The notes: a model not told the origin generated them from the sequence alone. Numbered from the stretch's first letter, positions 54,540-63,308 are shown. The stretch is DNA of 64,000 nucleotides from Thermoplasmata archaeon (GCA_021820525.1 JAKADM010000007.1:17168-81167); one strand, 5' to 3'. Numbers and translations are program-made.

Positions 54540-55084
54540 ATACCTTTCAATAAACTTTCAATCATGGATGGAAAATATTCAAGTTCCATTTTATGGACTC
54601 TTCTTTCAATATCTTCAGGCGTATCACTGTCAAGAACGGGAGTAACCATCTGATAGAGAATTTCACCCCCATCCACATCCTCGGTAACCCTGTGTACAGT
54701 GAAACCTGTGAATTTGACGCCAGATTCCTTAACGGCCCTGTGCACCCTTATTCCATAAAATCCCCTTCCACCGAAGGATGGAAGGAGTGATGGATGTATG
54801 TTTATAATTTTTCCAGAATACTCATGTATAATTTCGTGCCTGAGTATTTTCAAAAACCCTGCAAGAACAATAAGATCTGGTTTTATGCTTGCAAGTTTAT
54901 CAACAATATTTTCATCGTATTCAATGACATCTATTTTTTCTCTTTTTGCAATTTGTACAGCACCACAGTCCATTTTATTGGAAACAAGTGAAACAATGGA
55001 ATATGACCCATTTTCCTTTGCATATTCCACTATGGAATTAAATGTTGTTCCGGTACCTGACGCAAATATTACTATTCTTTTCAT
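54536..55084 (-). CDS. purN: Phosphoribosylglycinamide formyltransferase
   Basis: 182 residues. SGTGTTFNSIVEYA at the N-terminus, ILAGFLKILRHEIIHEYSGKIINIHPSLLPSFGGRGFYG with the catalytic Asn/His region, and FTVHRVTEDVDGGEI. It transfers a formyl group from 10-formyl-THF to GAR in purine synthesis (PurN type, in contrast to the formate/ATP-using PurT). Stand-alone. Confidence 0.93.
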   Translation of the reverse strand: MKRIVIFASGTGTTFNSIVEYAKENGSYSIVSLVSNKMDCGAVQIAKREKIDVIEYDENIVDKLASIKPDLIVLAGFLKILRHEIIHEYSGKIINIHPSLLPSFGGRGFYGIRVHRAVKESGVKFTGFTVHRVTEDVDGGEILYQMVTPVLDSDTPEDIERRVHKMELEYFPSMIESLLKGI

Positions 55085-55165
55085 ATTGTTGATATATGAT
55101 TGTTTATTGGCAATTATCTGTTACGGTTCGTTTAGTTTATATTACCTTAAAGCAATAACCATTGG

Positions 55166-56119
55166 ATGGAGATCTGGATTGAGAAGCACAGGCCAAAAAG
55201 AGTTGAAGATATAGCCGGGCAGCAGGAAGCCACAAGAATACTGAGAGGATTTATCTCTTCAGGGGAGATGCCCCATCTTATCTTTGCAGGTCCTCCAGGT
55301 GTGGGTAAAACAACCGCAGCCATATGTCTCGCCATGGAGATGATTGGAGAAAACTGGAAGGATCATTTCCTTGAGTTGAATGCATCCAATGACAGAGGTA
55401 TAAGCATTATAAGAGAGGACATTAAGGATTTTGCAAGAACGCAATCCATAACAGAGGGGAAATTCAAAATCATATTTCTGGATGAGGCTGATGAACTGAC
55501 GCCTGAAGCCCAGGCAGCACTCAGAAGGACAATGGAAGTTTATTTTAAAAACGTAAGGTTCATATTTTCATGCAATTATTCAACCGGAATAATCCCACCA
55601 CTTCAGTCAAGGGCAGTTCTCATAAGATTTAAGAAAATTGAAAATAGTGATATGAAGAAGGCCCTGAGGGGTGTATCTGAAAAAGAAAATTTGAAACTTT
55701 CGGATGATATAATGGATGCCATAGCAGAAAACGCTGAGGGAGACCTTAGAAAGGGAATAAACCTGCTTCAATCTCTCTCATATGTGGAAAAGCCAACCGT
55801 AAGGGATGTTTATGAGATTGCAGGCAATGTGGAAGAAAAGGATATTATCCCACTTTTAAGCAATGCACGCCATGGGAATTTTGAAGAGGCGTCAAGAATA
55901 GGAATGAGTCTGTTAATTGACAGCGGATATTCAGCGCTGGACATAATAAAGGGCATGCACAGCCTGATGGTCCGAGAGCAGATATCACCAATAATGAAAA
56001 GGGAGAGCCTCATAGCCCTGTCAGATGCTGAAACAAGACTGGTTCAGGGTGGATCTGACAAGATACAGCTTGATTACCTCCTGGCAAGGCTCAGTAAAAT
56101 ATCCTCAGATCTGTCCTAA
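55166..56119 (+). CDS. rfcS: Replication factor C small subunit
   Basis: 317 residues. AAA+ clamp loader: RPKRVEDIAGQQ (RFC box), Walker A AGPPGVGKTT (41-50), Walker B IIFLDEADELT, the arginine-finger/sensor region SCNYS and the SRC-like RAVLIRFKK, then a helical C-terminal collar. It loads PCNA (encoded at 1642) on DNA with the RFC large subunit, which is not in this window. The ATG at 55166 is 26 nt after an AT-rich TATA-like region. It overlaps the convergent helicase by 4 bp. Confidence 0.94.
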   Translation: MEIWIEKHRPKRVEDIAGQQEATRILRGFISSGEMPHLIFAGPPGVGKTTAAICLAMEMIGENWKDHFLELNASNDRGISIIREDIKDFARTQSITEGKFKIIFLDEADELTPEAQAALRRTMEVYFKNVRFIFSCNYSTGIIPPLQSRAVLIRFKKIENSDMKKALRGVSEKENLKLSDDIMDAIAENAEGDLRKGINLLQSLSYVEKPTVRDVYEIAGNVEEKDIIPLLSNARHGNFEEASRIGMSLLIDSGYSALDIIKGMHSLMVREQISPIMKRESLIALSDAETRLVQGGSDKIQLDYLLARLSKISSDLS

Positions 56120-57672
56120 TATTCATCAATATGTCTTGGTCTTCTCCTGTCCATCTCTTTTTTCATGCTTTCTATCATTTTTCTCTCTTTGTTCTGGCTT
56201 GAGAAATAGTATGCTTCATCTCTTGTTCCGGAGAAGATCAGTATGTATACCTTCCCATGCCTGAATCTTCCAGTTCTTCCCCGTCTCTGTATGCTTCTTA
56301 TTTCAGATGCGACCGGTTCATAAAAAATAACAAGATCTGTTGATGGTATATCCAGCCCCTCTTCTGCAACGCTTGTTGCAAGCATAACATTATATTTTCC
56401 CTCCTTAAACTGTTCTATTCCCTCAATCTGTTCCTTCTGGGACATTCCCTTATCTCCCTGTTTTCCAGCCTGACCTACAAACCTTAGGGGCTTTACAATC
56501 TGGGAATTCTTCTCAAGGAATTTTAAGAGAAAATCCGATGTTTTCCTGTAATGAGTAAATATGATGCATCTTGACTGTGGCCTCTCCCCTATGGTATTTT
56601 CGCACAGGTTAAGCGCACCTCTGAACTTTGGATTTATATATTCTCCAGAACGCTTTTTCAATATATCTACTGCATCCTGGAAATAGGATATTTTACTCAG
56701 GATTCCATAGGTTCTCATCATGGATTTTTCCTCGCTATTCTCCATTTCATTCAGGTAATCCAATCCTATTTCCATCCCCTGAGTTTCAATATATTCTGAG
56801 AGTACATCAAGCCTCACCACTGCCGTAAAATAGGGTATGTCAGAAAACAGGTTCTTTTCTCCGGCTACGGCCCTTGCCGAAAGATCTCTTATATATGCGC
56901 TCATGTCTGCCCTTGACGATCTTTTCCTGACAAAGGGAAACTTTACCTGTAACTTTCCAATAATTTCATCCTTCGCATTATGAAGATACTCAATGCATTT
57001 CTTCTGTTCTTCAGCAGGGGTAATAAATATTGGCTCAATGTCAGAACCCTTTACATATTCAATTATATCAGGGTCCCTGTCAGTTTTGATAATGACGTTC
57101 TTTATGAATAGATTGCTCTTGATTTCATCTATCTTCTCATTATTTGAACCGGGACTTGCCGTCATGGCAAGTAATCTCCTTCCAGGAAGATCGCTGATTG
57201 CCCTTGCCACATTAACATAGGAATAGTTGCCAGTGGCTCTGTGTGCCTCATCCACTATGAGGAGGTAAAACTTATTGAGGAATATATTTCCGCGCTCAAT
57301 ATCTTTCTGTACGGTCTGCGGTGTGGATATGACAAACTGGGATTCTGCCCACAGGGATGATCTTTCAAGAACTGAATTGTGGCCGGTTATGCCATTAATT
57401 TTAAAATCATATTCTGAGAAGAGATTTTTCATAGTATTTACGTGCTGATCAACAAGGGGTCGTGTGGGTGAAAGCATTATGACACATTTCTTATCAAGGA
57501 GGTAGTGGGCAGCAGTCAATGCTGCCACTACTGTTTTACCCAGACCTGTGGGCAATACGAGCAGCAGGTTACCTTCAAGGGATTTTTTGTAAGCCTCAAT
57601 CTGATATGGCCTCGGAACAACATCATGAAGCTTAGGCACACCGGAATTCATTATGGTTGACATACTTACCAA
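56116..57672 (-). CDS. Hef-type DEAH helicase without nuclease domain
   Basis: 518 residues, SF2 helicase. Motif I LVLPTGLGKTVV (near 35), motif Ia PTRPLVDQH, motif II VDEAHRATGNY, motif III MTASPG, a helical insertion (190-330), then QGDKGMSQKEQIEGIEQFKEGKYNVMLATSVAEEGLDIP and QRRGRTGR (motif VI). This matches the helicase half of Hef/FANCM/MPH1. The usual C-terminal XPF-type ERCC4 nuclease and HhH domain of euryarchaeal Hef are missing: the protein ends at MDRRRPRHIDEY after motif VI. It acts on stalled forks or branched DNA. Confidence 0.88.
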   Translation of the reverse strand: MVSMSTIMNSGVPKLHDVVPRPYQIEAYKKSLEGNLLLVLPTGLGKTVVAALTAAHYLLDKKCVIMLSPTRPLVDQHVNTMKNLFSEYDFKINGITGHNSVLERSSLWAESQFVISTPQTVQKDIERGNIFLNKFYLLIVDEAHRATGNYSYVNVARAISDLPGRRLLAMTASPGSNNEKIDEIKSNLFIKNVIIKTDRDPDIIEYVKGSDIEPIFITPAEEQKKCIEYLHNAKDEIIGKLQVKFPFVRKRSSRADMSAYIRDLSARAVAGEKNLFSDIPYFTAVVRLDVLSEYIETQGMEIGLDYLNEMENSEEKSMMRTYGILSKISYFQDAVDILKKRSGEYINPKFRGALNLCENTIGERPQSRCIIFTHYRKTSDFLLKFLEKNSQIVKPLRFVGQAGKQGDKGMSQKEQIEGIEQFKEGKYNVMLATSVAEEGLDIPSTDLVIFYEPVASEIRSIQRRGRTGRFRHGKVYILIFSGTRDEAYYFSSQNKERKMIESMKKEMDRRRPRHIDEY

Positions 57673-57776
57673 TTAAATATGCTTTACATTTTTTGGGTTT
57701 ATATCAAACTTCAAATGATCTATCAGGTCTTCATTAAAAGTAAATGAAAAATAGGAAGTTATCATAGGGCATAGAA

Positions 57777-57848
57777 GGGCCGGTAGATCAGGGGTAGATC
57801 GCCTGCTTCGCAAGCAGGAGGCCTCGGGTTCAAATCCCGACCGGTCCA
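57777..57848 (+). tRNA. tRNA-Ala (anticodon CGC)
   Basis: Acceptor GGGCCGG pairs with CCGGTCC with a G3-U70 wobble, the identity element of tRNA-Ala. The anticodon stem CCTGC/GCAGG closes loop TTCGCAA, anticodon CGC (codon GCG). T-arm TCGGG-TTCAAAT-CCCGA, discriminator A. There is no intron and CCA is not encoded. It marks the left edge of the accessory stretch (58-64 kb), and its 3' end is a typical integration target, though no repeat of it was found in the window. Confidence 0.93.
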
Positions 57849-57875
57849 TTTAAACTATTAATCTAATCCTTTTAT

Positions 57876-58243
57876 GTGATTACTGGTTATGTTTTCATGG
57901 CCATACAGCCGAAGTATCAGGGATATAAAAATACATTGAATCAGAAATATATGGAAGTTGAGGGAAAAACATTAAGAAACCGGGGAGACAGGGACTTACT
58001 CATACTTGCATCTCTGATAAAGAATCAGAACATAAACAAAGCTTATTTTGGGTATGAAAAAGCAGTAACATTCTTCTAAGGGGGATGGTCAAATCAAAAT
58101 TCTTACAAAGAGTAAACTATTTACAGAACCTTGGATTAATCACATTAATCAAGAAAAAGATCGGCAGATATTATAAAATGGAGTCGCAAATATTATTAGC
58201 CGATGAATCTATAGTATCTGGAACGCAAAGAAAGAGGCTGTAA
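57876..58243 (+). pseudogene. Possible frameshifted winged-helix regulator fragment
   Basis: Two consecutive short frames: 57876-58079 (67 residues) and 58085-58243 (52 residues, MVKSKFLQRVNYLQNLGLIT...). Read across a +/-1 shift near the tract ttcttctaaggggg (58071-58084), they join into something like a winged helix: RDLLILASLIKNQN ... FLQRVNYLQNLGLITLIKKK-IGRYYKM, the helix-turn-helix then GLI-type wing of MarR/ArsR proteins. It may be a decayed or sequencing-damaged regulator at the island edge, or two unrelated small frames. Confidence 0.35.
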
Positions 58244-58264
58244 ACTAAAAGGTGAAATTGTGAT

Positions 58265-60178
58265 ATGAAAGACTTCGGAATTTATTGGAAGAATAAACGC
58301 GAAGAAGTAGAGAGAGTAGAACTGCCGTTTCAAAAGATCGAAACAATAAACCTTCCGAGGTCTGATATCGGAACCTTAGATCAATTTAGGGATAAGACCG
58401 AAAATAACGAATGGAAGAACAGGTTAATCTGGGGTGACAACAAATATGTGATGGCTTCGTTATTACCGGAGTTTAGAGGGAAAATTAAACTGATATATGC
58501 GGATCCACCATTTTTTACTGGAACAAACATGAATATAACTTTGGAAGTTGGAGATAAAGGAGCAGTAAAAGAACCATCCGCTATAGAAGAGATAGCCTAT
58601 AGAAACATGTGGAAAGAAGGGCCGAGCTCTTTCTTCCAGTATATGTATGACCGTTTTGTGTTAATGAAAGATTTACTATCGGATGATGGCTCTATTTGGG
58701 TGAGATTTGACTATCACTATTCTCATTATATAAAGGCAATTTTGGATGAAATATTTGGTTATGAGAATTTTAAGAATGAAATCATAGTGAATAAATCTGT
58801 TAGGATGAAAACAGAGGGTAATAAATTTATTTCTTGGCATGATTCAATATTCCTTTACTATAAAGATATTGAAAAAGGATATTTTAACCATTTAAAGGAA
58901 CAAAGGGCTTCTGAGGAATGGCGATCCTTGGATATGGACGGCGAGGATTATGAGATAATACCTCAGGACAAAATCAAGTTATTTTCTCCAGAGAATGTTA
59001 TTTATGATGAAGAGGGGAATGCTATGACTAAGGTCCGTATTATTGCAGGGAAGGAATTTTTACCAAGAACTGGGAGAAGATTTCCAAAGCAACATGTAAT
59101 AGATGAGTTGGAAAAACTTGGTAGAATCAGAATCAATAGTAATGGAAATCCACAAATGATGAAGCCAGATTCTGTCTATCTTACTGACGATTGGACTGGA
59201 AAGTATGGGTACTCAAATTCAACGGGATATCCAACTGAGAATGCCGAATGGATATTGGAACGGGTTATACTGACAGGAACTGAACGAGAGGATCTTGTTG
59301 CAGATTTCTTCGCAGGTTCTGGAACAACTGCCGCTGTTGCGGAGAAACTAGGCAGAAGATGGATAGTTGCTGATATCGGTAGATTTTCGATTCACACTAT
59401 AAGAAAGAGACTGTTAGACATACCTAATTGCAAGCCCTTTGAAGTTTTAAACCTAGGAAAATATGAACGTAAGTACTGGATGGATCAAAACCTTGGTTCT
59501 GTATATAGAAATTACATCGATTTTATTCTACAGCTTTACAAAACAAAGCCAGTGTATGACTACAACAATGTTCATGGAATCATATCGGGCAAAGCCGTTC
59601 ATGTTGGCCCGATAGACTATCCAGTGACAAAGGGAGAGGTTGAAGAATGCTTAAAGGAAGCAAAAGAAAATGGTTTTGATTCTCTGGATGTCCTGGGATG
59701 GGACTTTGAAATGGAATTTAATGATAAGATATTAAAGGAGCTTAAAGAAACCTACGACTTTGGGATTTCATTAAGGATTATTCCCAATGAAGTAATGGAT
59801 AAGAGAGCTGTTGATGCTGGAGATGTAGATTTCTTTGAACATGCATTCTTAGATGGCAGTTTATCTGTAAACGGAAGAAAGGTTCGGGTTAAATTGGAGA
59901 ACTTTATTATTCCGAATCCAGAATCGATACCTGAAGAGCTGAGAGATAAAATGCTGAAGTGGAGTGATTTTATCGATTACTGGAGCGTGGATTGGAACTA
60001 TAGGGATGACACATTCCATAATGAATGGCAGGGGTTCAGAACAAAGAAAAAGAAGGATCTACAACTCCAATCTATTGAGCACACTTACGACGAGCCTGGA
60101 ACTTATAAAATAGTAGTGAAGGTAATAGACGTTTTTGGAAATGATACCACAACCGTAAAGGAGGTGAAAATAAAGTGA
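58265..60178 (+). CDS. Type III restriction-modification DNA methyltransferase (Mod)
   Basis: 637 residues. Catalytic motif IV ADPPF (D80) precedes motif I, DFFAGSGTTAAVAEKLGR (about 346-365), the beta-class order, with the target-recognition region in between (about 185-320). It methylates adenine N6 (or cytosine N4) in the recognition site. The last 40 residues (HTYDEPGTYKIVVKVIDVFGNDTTTVKEV) resemble a PKD-like beta-sandwich strand pattern, an unusual end for Mod. A GGTGA ribosome binding site precedes the ATG. The res gene overlaps it by 4 bp. CGN arginine codons appear here that are scarce in core genes. Confidence 0.92.
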   Translation: MKDFGIYWKNKREEVERVELPFQKIETINLPRSDIGTLDQFRDKTENNEWKNRLIWGDNKYVMASLLPEFRGKIKLIYADPPFFTGTNMNITLEVGDKGAVKEPSAIEEIAYRNMWKEGPSSFFQYMYDRFVLMKDLLSDDGSIWVRFDYHYSHYIKAILDEIFGYENFKNEIIVNKSVRMKTEGNKFISWHDSIFLYYKDIEKGYFNHLKEQRASEEWRSLDMDGEDYEIIPQDKIKLFSPENVIYDEEGNAMTKVRIIAGKEFLPRTGRRFPKQHVIDELEKLGRIRINSNGNPQMMKPDSVYLTDDWTGKYGYSNSTGYPTENAEWILERVILTGTEREDLVADFFAGSGTTAAVAEKLGRRWIVADIGRFSIHTIRKRLLDIPNCKPFEVLNLGKYERKYWMDQNLGSVYRNYIDFILQLYKTKPVYDYNNVHGIISGKAVHVGPIDYPVTKGEVEECLKEAKENGFDSLDVLGWDFEMEFNDKILKELKETYDFGISLRIIPNEVMDKRAVDAGDVDFFEHAFLDGSLSVNGRKVRVKLENFIIPNPESIPEELRDKMLKWSDFIDYWSVDWNYRDDTFHNEWQGFRTKKKKDLQLQSIEHTYDEPGTYKIVVKVIDVFGNDTTTVKEVKIK

Positions 60179-62709
60179 ATCCATTTGAGGAACCAGAAGT
60201 GAGGGTAGAGTCAACCGCACCTTTAGTTGAAGCTTTACGTCAGGAGGTTATAGCATGGAGAGATTCCGGTTATCCTGGTTCCTCTGATACAACTATGCGA
60301 TTGTTACAATTCTGGTTTGATGAGGAACATAAAATAAATGAAGAAAACTTTAGGTTTTATTTCGCACAAAGAGAGGCAATAGAAACCCTCATTTATATAT
60401 ATGAAATAAAGAAATTTACGAAAATGAGCGACCTAATACTTAATTATGATAAAACTAAAAAAATAGCATACAATCCAAACGAATATCTGTTTCCTAAATA
60501 CTGTTTTAAGATGGCCACCGGTTCTGGCAAAACCTATGTTATGGCGCTAGCCATTGTGTGGTCTTTTTTCAATAATATTATTGAGAAAAACAACCTATTT
60601 CCTAGAAATTTCCTTATACTAGCACCAAATATTGCAGTATATGAAAGACTTGCTGAAGATTTTTCGTCTGGTAAAATATTTAACACAGGTGTCCTAATTC
60701 CTGAAGAATTCCAGTATCTTTGGGACATAGACTTTGTAACTGAAGATTATATACCTACAAGAAGTTCCAAAGGACGAGTTTATCTGACTAACGTTCAGAA
60801 AGTTTACGAAAGAGAAGAACCACCTATAAATCCCATACAAGAGATAATAGGTAAGAAGCCTACGGATAGCATCAGATATTATGATCAGATAATATCCGAG
60901 CTTGAGTCATTAGATAGCCTTGGGATAATTAATGATGAAGCCCATCACGTTTGGGATAAGGATCTGGTCTGGAATCAGTTTATTCTTAAGTGTAATGATA
61001 TACTTAAAAAAAGAGGGAAAGGGTTATCATTTCAACTTGATTTTACCGCGACTCCAAAGAGACAGGATACGGGTAGCGTTTTTGAGTGGGTTATATCAGA
61101 TTTTCCTCTGGCAGATGCCATAAGATGTGGTATCGTAAAATCACCCATTATCGGAGAATTGGAAAACCCTCATGAAACACCTTCAGATAAGGCAGATGTT
61201 ATTTATAGAGACTATATTGAGGGCGGATGTAGGCGTTGGTCCTACTATGACAAAGCTATGGAAAAGGTAGGTAAACAGCCTGTAATTTTCTTCATGGCTA
61301 CTAAGACGTCAGAGGCAGAAGACATATATAATTATCTTCAAACGAAACCAGAGTTCAAAGGAAGAACTTTGATTATACATACTAATCTCAAGGGTGAAAT
61401 AAGTGACAAGGAATGGAAAAAACTGAAGCAAGAAACAAGGGATATTGACAAGGCAAACAAGTATAGGGCCATTGTAAGTGTCTTAATGCTAAGGGAGGGG
61501 TGGGATGTCAAAAATGTTTGTGTAATTGTTGGTCTAAGACCATTTACCTCCAAGGCAGAAATATTGCCAGAACAAGCCTTAGGGAGAGGACTTAGACTAA
61601 TGTTTGGGCCACAATCTGGATATGAAGAAACTGTTGATATATTCGGAACTCAGGCATTTGTTGATTTCATAGATGAGGAGATGAAAAAGCAGGGAGTTGA
61701 TATAAAAAGATATAAGGAAAGAGACTTGCCTACTATCACAAATATTTTCCCAGATACTTTAAGAAAAATTGAATATAATTTCTCAATTCTACTCTTATCG
61801 CCCAAGTATAAGAGAGAGAACAGATCTTTTAAAGAAATTGACGTATCCGCCCTACCACAAGGAAAATTTGACCTTGATCTGAAAATTTATACGAACATAA
61901 AAAAAGCAGTAGGAAGAGATGCCCTAACTGAAAAAGAGAGATGGCGTGACAGATGGGAACAACCAATACCTGAAAATTATCAATCTGTAGTATCATATTT
62001 GACCAATATAATACTTAGGGCCTGTAAAATACCTTCTAGAAACAGCGAACTTGTTGGAAAATTAGATGAATATATCAGTAAACGATTATTTACCACTAAG
62101 GTTTCACAAGAAATTAAGGAAGATTACAGGTTTCTTCATGCCTTGAGTGAACCAAAGGTAGTAGATTTCTTAACGGAACTTTTTGTGAAAGTGATAAATA
62201 AGTTAACTATACTATCAACGGAGGTTAAACTGGAATCTACTACGAAGGAGGTCAAAGATATTAGACCGTCCTTGACGAGGAAAAAGACCTACGATCCTAA
62301 GAAATGCATACTTAATTTAGTTCCAGTAGCCAACGATTTTGAGTACGACTTCTGCAAATTTCTAGATGATGCAACAGATGTATGGAAGTATATAAAGAAT
62401 GACAATAACCTGAATTTCTATCTAGAATATGTAAATGAAAAGAAAGGACTTTCACATTATATCCCAGATTTTATTGTAATATCCGAATCTGAAAATTATA
62501 TAATAGAAACAAAAGGAGAGGAATCTGTGGAAGTGAAAAATAAGGATAAAAGAGCAAAGGAATGGTGCGAAGATGCAACTCAACTAACAGGTAATAGATG
62601 GACTTATCTTAAAGTTCCTGAGCATATATTCAGAAACAATCAAGGCGTAAAGAGTCTGAAGAAATTAGAAGATATCGTTAGAGCATATGAAAGTGTTCAA
62701 CAGATATAA
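60175..62709 (+). CDS. Type III restriction enzyme Res subunit
   Basis: 844 residues starting at GTG (GTGA overlap with mod). SF2 helicase motifs: Walker A ATGSGKTYVM (about 114-123), NDEAHHVWD (DEAH box, about 253), DFTATPKRQ, and motif VI ALGRGLRLMFG. The C-terminal PD-(D/E)xK endonuclease is near 760-785: PDFIVISESENYIIETKG. With Mod it makes a complete ATP-dependent Type III system, so cleavage needs two head-to-head unmethylated sites. No sign of truncation. Confidence 0.93.
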   Translation: MNPFEEPEVRVESTAPLVEALRQEVIAWRDSGYPGSSDTTMRLLQFWFDEEHKINEENFRFYFAQREAIETLIYIYEIKKFTKMSDLILNYDKTKKIAYNPNEYLFPKYCFKMATGSGKTYVMALAIVWSFFNNIIEKNNLFPRNFLILAPNIAVYERLAEDFSSGKIFNTGVLIPEEFQYLWDIDFVTEDYIPTRSSKGRVYLTNVQKVYEREEPPINPIQEIIGKKPTDSIRYYDQIISELESLDSLGIINDEAHHVWDKDLVWNQFILKCNDILKKRGKGLSFQLDFTATPKRQDTGSVFEWVISDFPLADAIRCGIVKSPIIGELENPHETPSDKADVIYRDYIEGGCRRWSYYDKAMEKVGKQPVIFFMATKTSEAEDIYNYLQTKPEFKGRTLIIHTNLKGEISDKEWKKLKQETRDIDKANKYRAIVSVLMLREGWDVKNVCVIVGLRPFTSKAEILPEQALGRGLRLMFGPQSGYEETVDIFGTQAFVDFIDEEMKKQGVDIKRYKERDLPTITNIFPDTLRKIEYNFSILLLSPKYKRENRSFKEIDVSALPQGKFDLDLKIYTNIKKAVGRDALTEKERWRDRWEQPIPENYQSVVSYLTNIILRACKIPSRNSELVGKLDEYISKRLFTTKVSQEIKEDYRFLHALSEPKVVDFLTELFVKVINKLTILSTEVKLESTTKEVKDIRPSLTRKKTYDPKKCILNLVPVANDFEYDFCKFLDDATDVWKYIKNDNNLNFYLEYVNEKKGLSHYIPDFIVISESENYIIETKGEESVEVKNKDKRAKEWCEDATQLTGNRWTYLKVPEHIFRNNQGVKSLKKLEDIVRAYESVQQI

Positions 62710-62723
62710 AAAGACTTTTTATA
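62705..62723. promoter_or_regulatory. Palindrome at the end of res, TATA-like on both strands
   Basis: TATAAAAAG-A-CTTTTTATA, 9-bp arms with a one-base centre, overlapping the res stop codon. It could stop res transcription, or provide a TATA box: the first TATA lies about 25 nt before the first stem (62730) of the GC-rich element. Confidence 0.45.
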
Positions 62724-63308
62724 GGTTCCGGCTCAAATTCACCCCGTCTTGCTTCGCAATCCACCCCTCTTTGAGCCTTCGCCAATTACTATGTGCCCTC
62801 CGCTCGCCTGCACGCCGAGCAGAGGACCCCATGCTTCGCCTCCAATCAAAATTCACCCCCTGCCCCCTTTTTTGATTTATGGCTTGCACTCTTTCTTCGA
62901 AAGAGCCCCTCATTCGCATGCTCATTCGGGGTGGTGTCCTGTGCTCGCCGCTCGTGGTGTATGTGTGGTGCTACATACCTTCGCTTCGCTTGGTGTTCAC
63001 ACCACCCACCGCTATCGCTTACACCACTCGGTCCTGCTTCGCAGGACTTCCGGCTCGCTCCGGGCACATTGTTCTCTCCTACGGAGCGCAATTCAGGGGG
63101 AGGGGGCTTAAGGGGATGCTTGACCGCACAATGCCGCTCCGCTTAGTGCGGAATAATACGGGGGGTTCTCGTGACGTGCTGTTCCTCACCTATTTTAGGC
63201 AATAACTACATGGCTCTTAGACCATACTTTTTAGAAAAGAATTTGCGAAAAGACCAAAGAAAAGATTAATAGGATATTGAAAAATATATAAATAGGGAAG
63301 TGAATGAT
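62710..63308. other. GC-rich, hairpin-dense non-coding element (candidate structured RNA)
   Basis: No credible gene. From 62761 to 63180 the GC content is 58% by hand count (243/420) against 35% just before and 25% just after. Hairpins: GGCTCAAA/TTTGAGCC (62730-62777) enclosing TTGC-TTC-GCAA (62749-62759); CCTC-c-GCTCG/CGAGC-a-GAGG (62797-62825); AATCAAAA/TTTTGATT (62844-62877); CTCTTTC-TTC-GAAAGAG (62889-62905); CCCC/GGGG (62906-62931); GTATGT/ACATAC (62959-62978); GGTGT-TC-ACACC (62992-63003); GTCCTGC-TTC-GCAGGAC (63031-63047); CTCC-TAC-GGAG (63076-63086); CCGCAC/GTGCGG (63124-63151). Open frames here differ in all phases and are artefacts of low stop density. Best read as a structured RNA or a DNA-level hairpin element of a mobile unit; strand not decided. 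Confidence 0.75.
63281..63293 (+). promoter_or_regulatory. TATA box of the last gene
   Basis: AAATATATAAATA is centred about 22 nt before ATG 63309, with a gaagtga stretch between. It separates this gene from the GC-rich element as its own transcription unit. Confidence 0.55.

Noticed and set aside
62730..63151. CRISPR array
   Set aside because: Stems differ from one another and no regular repeat-spacer spacing is present.
62730..63151. Group II intron or retron RNA
   Set aside because: No domain V-like signature was seen and no reverse transcriptase is encoded within reach.
62749..63205. Several overlapping open frames in the GC-rich element
   Set aside because: They run in different phases on both strands, have cysteine/arginine/proline-rich composition, no start signals and no family, and follow from low stop-codon density in GC-rich sequence.
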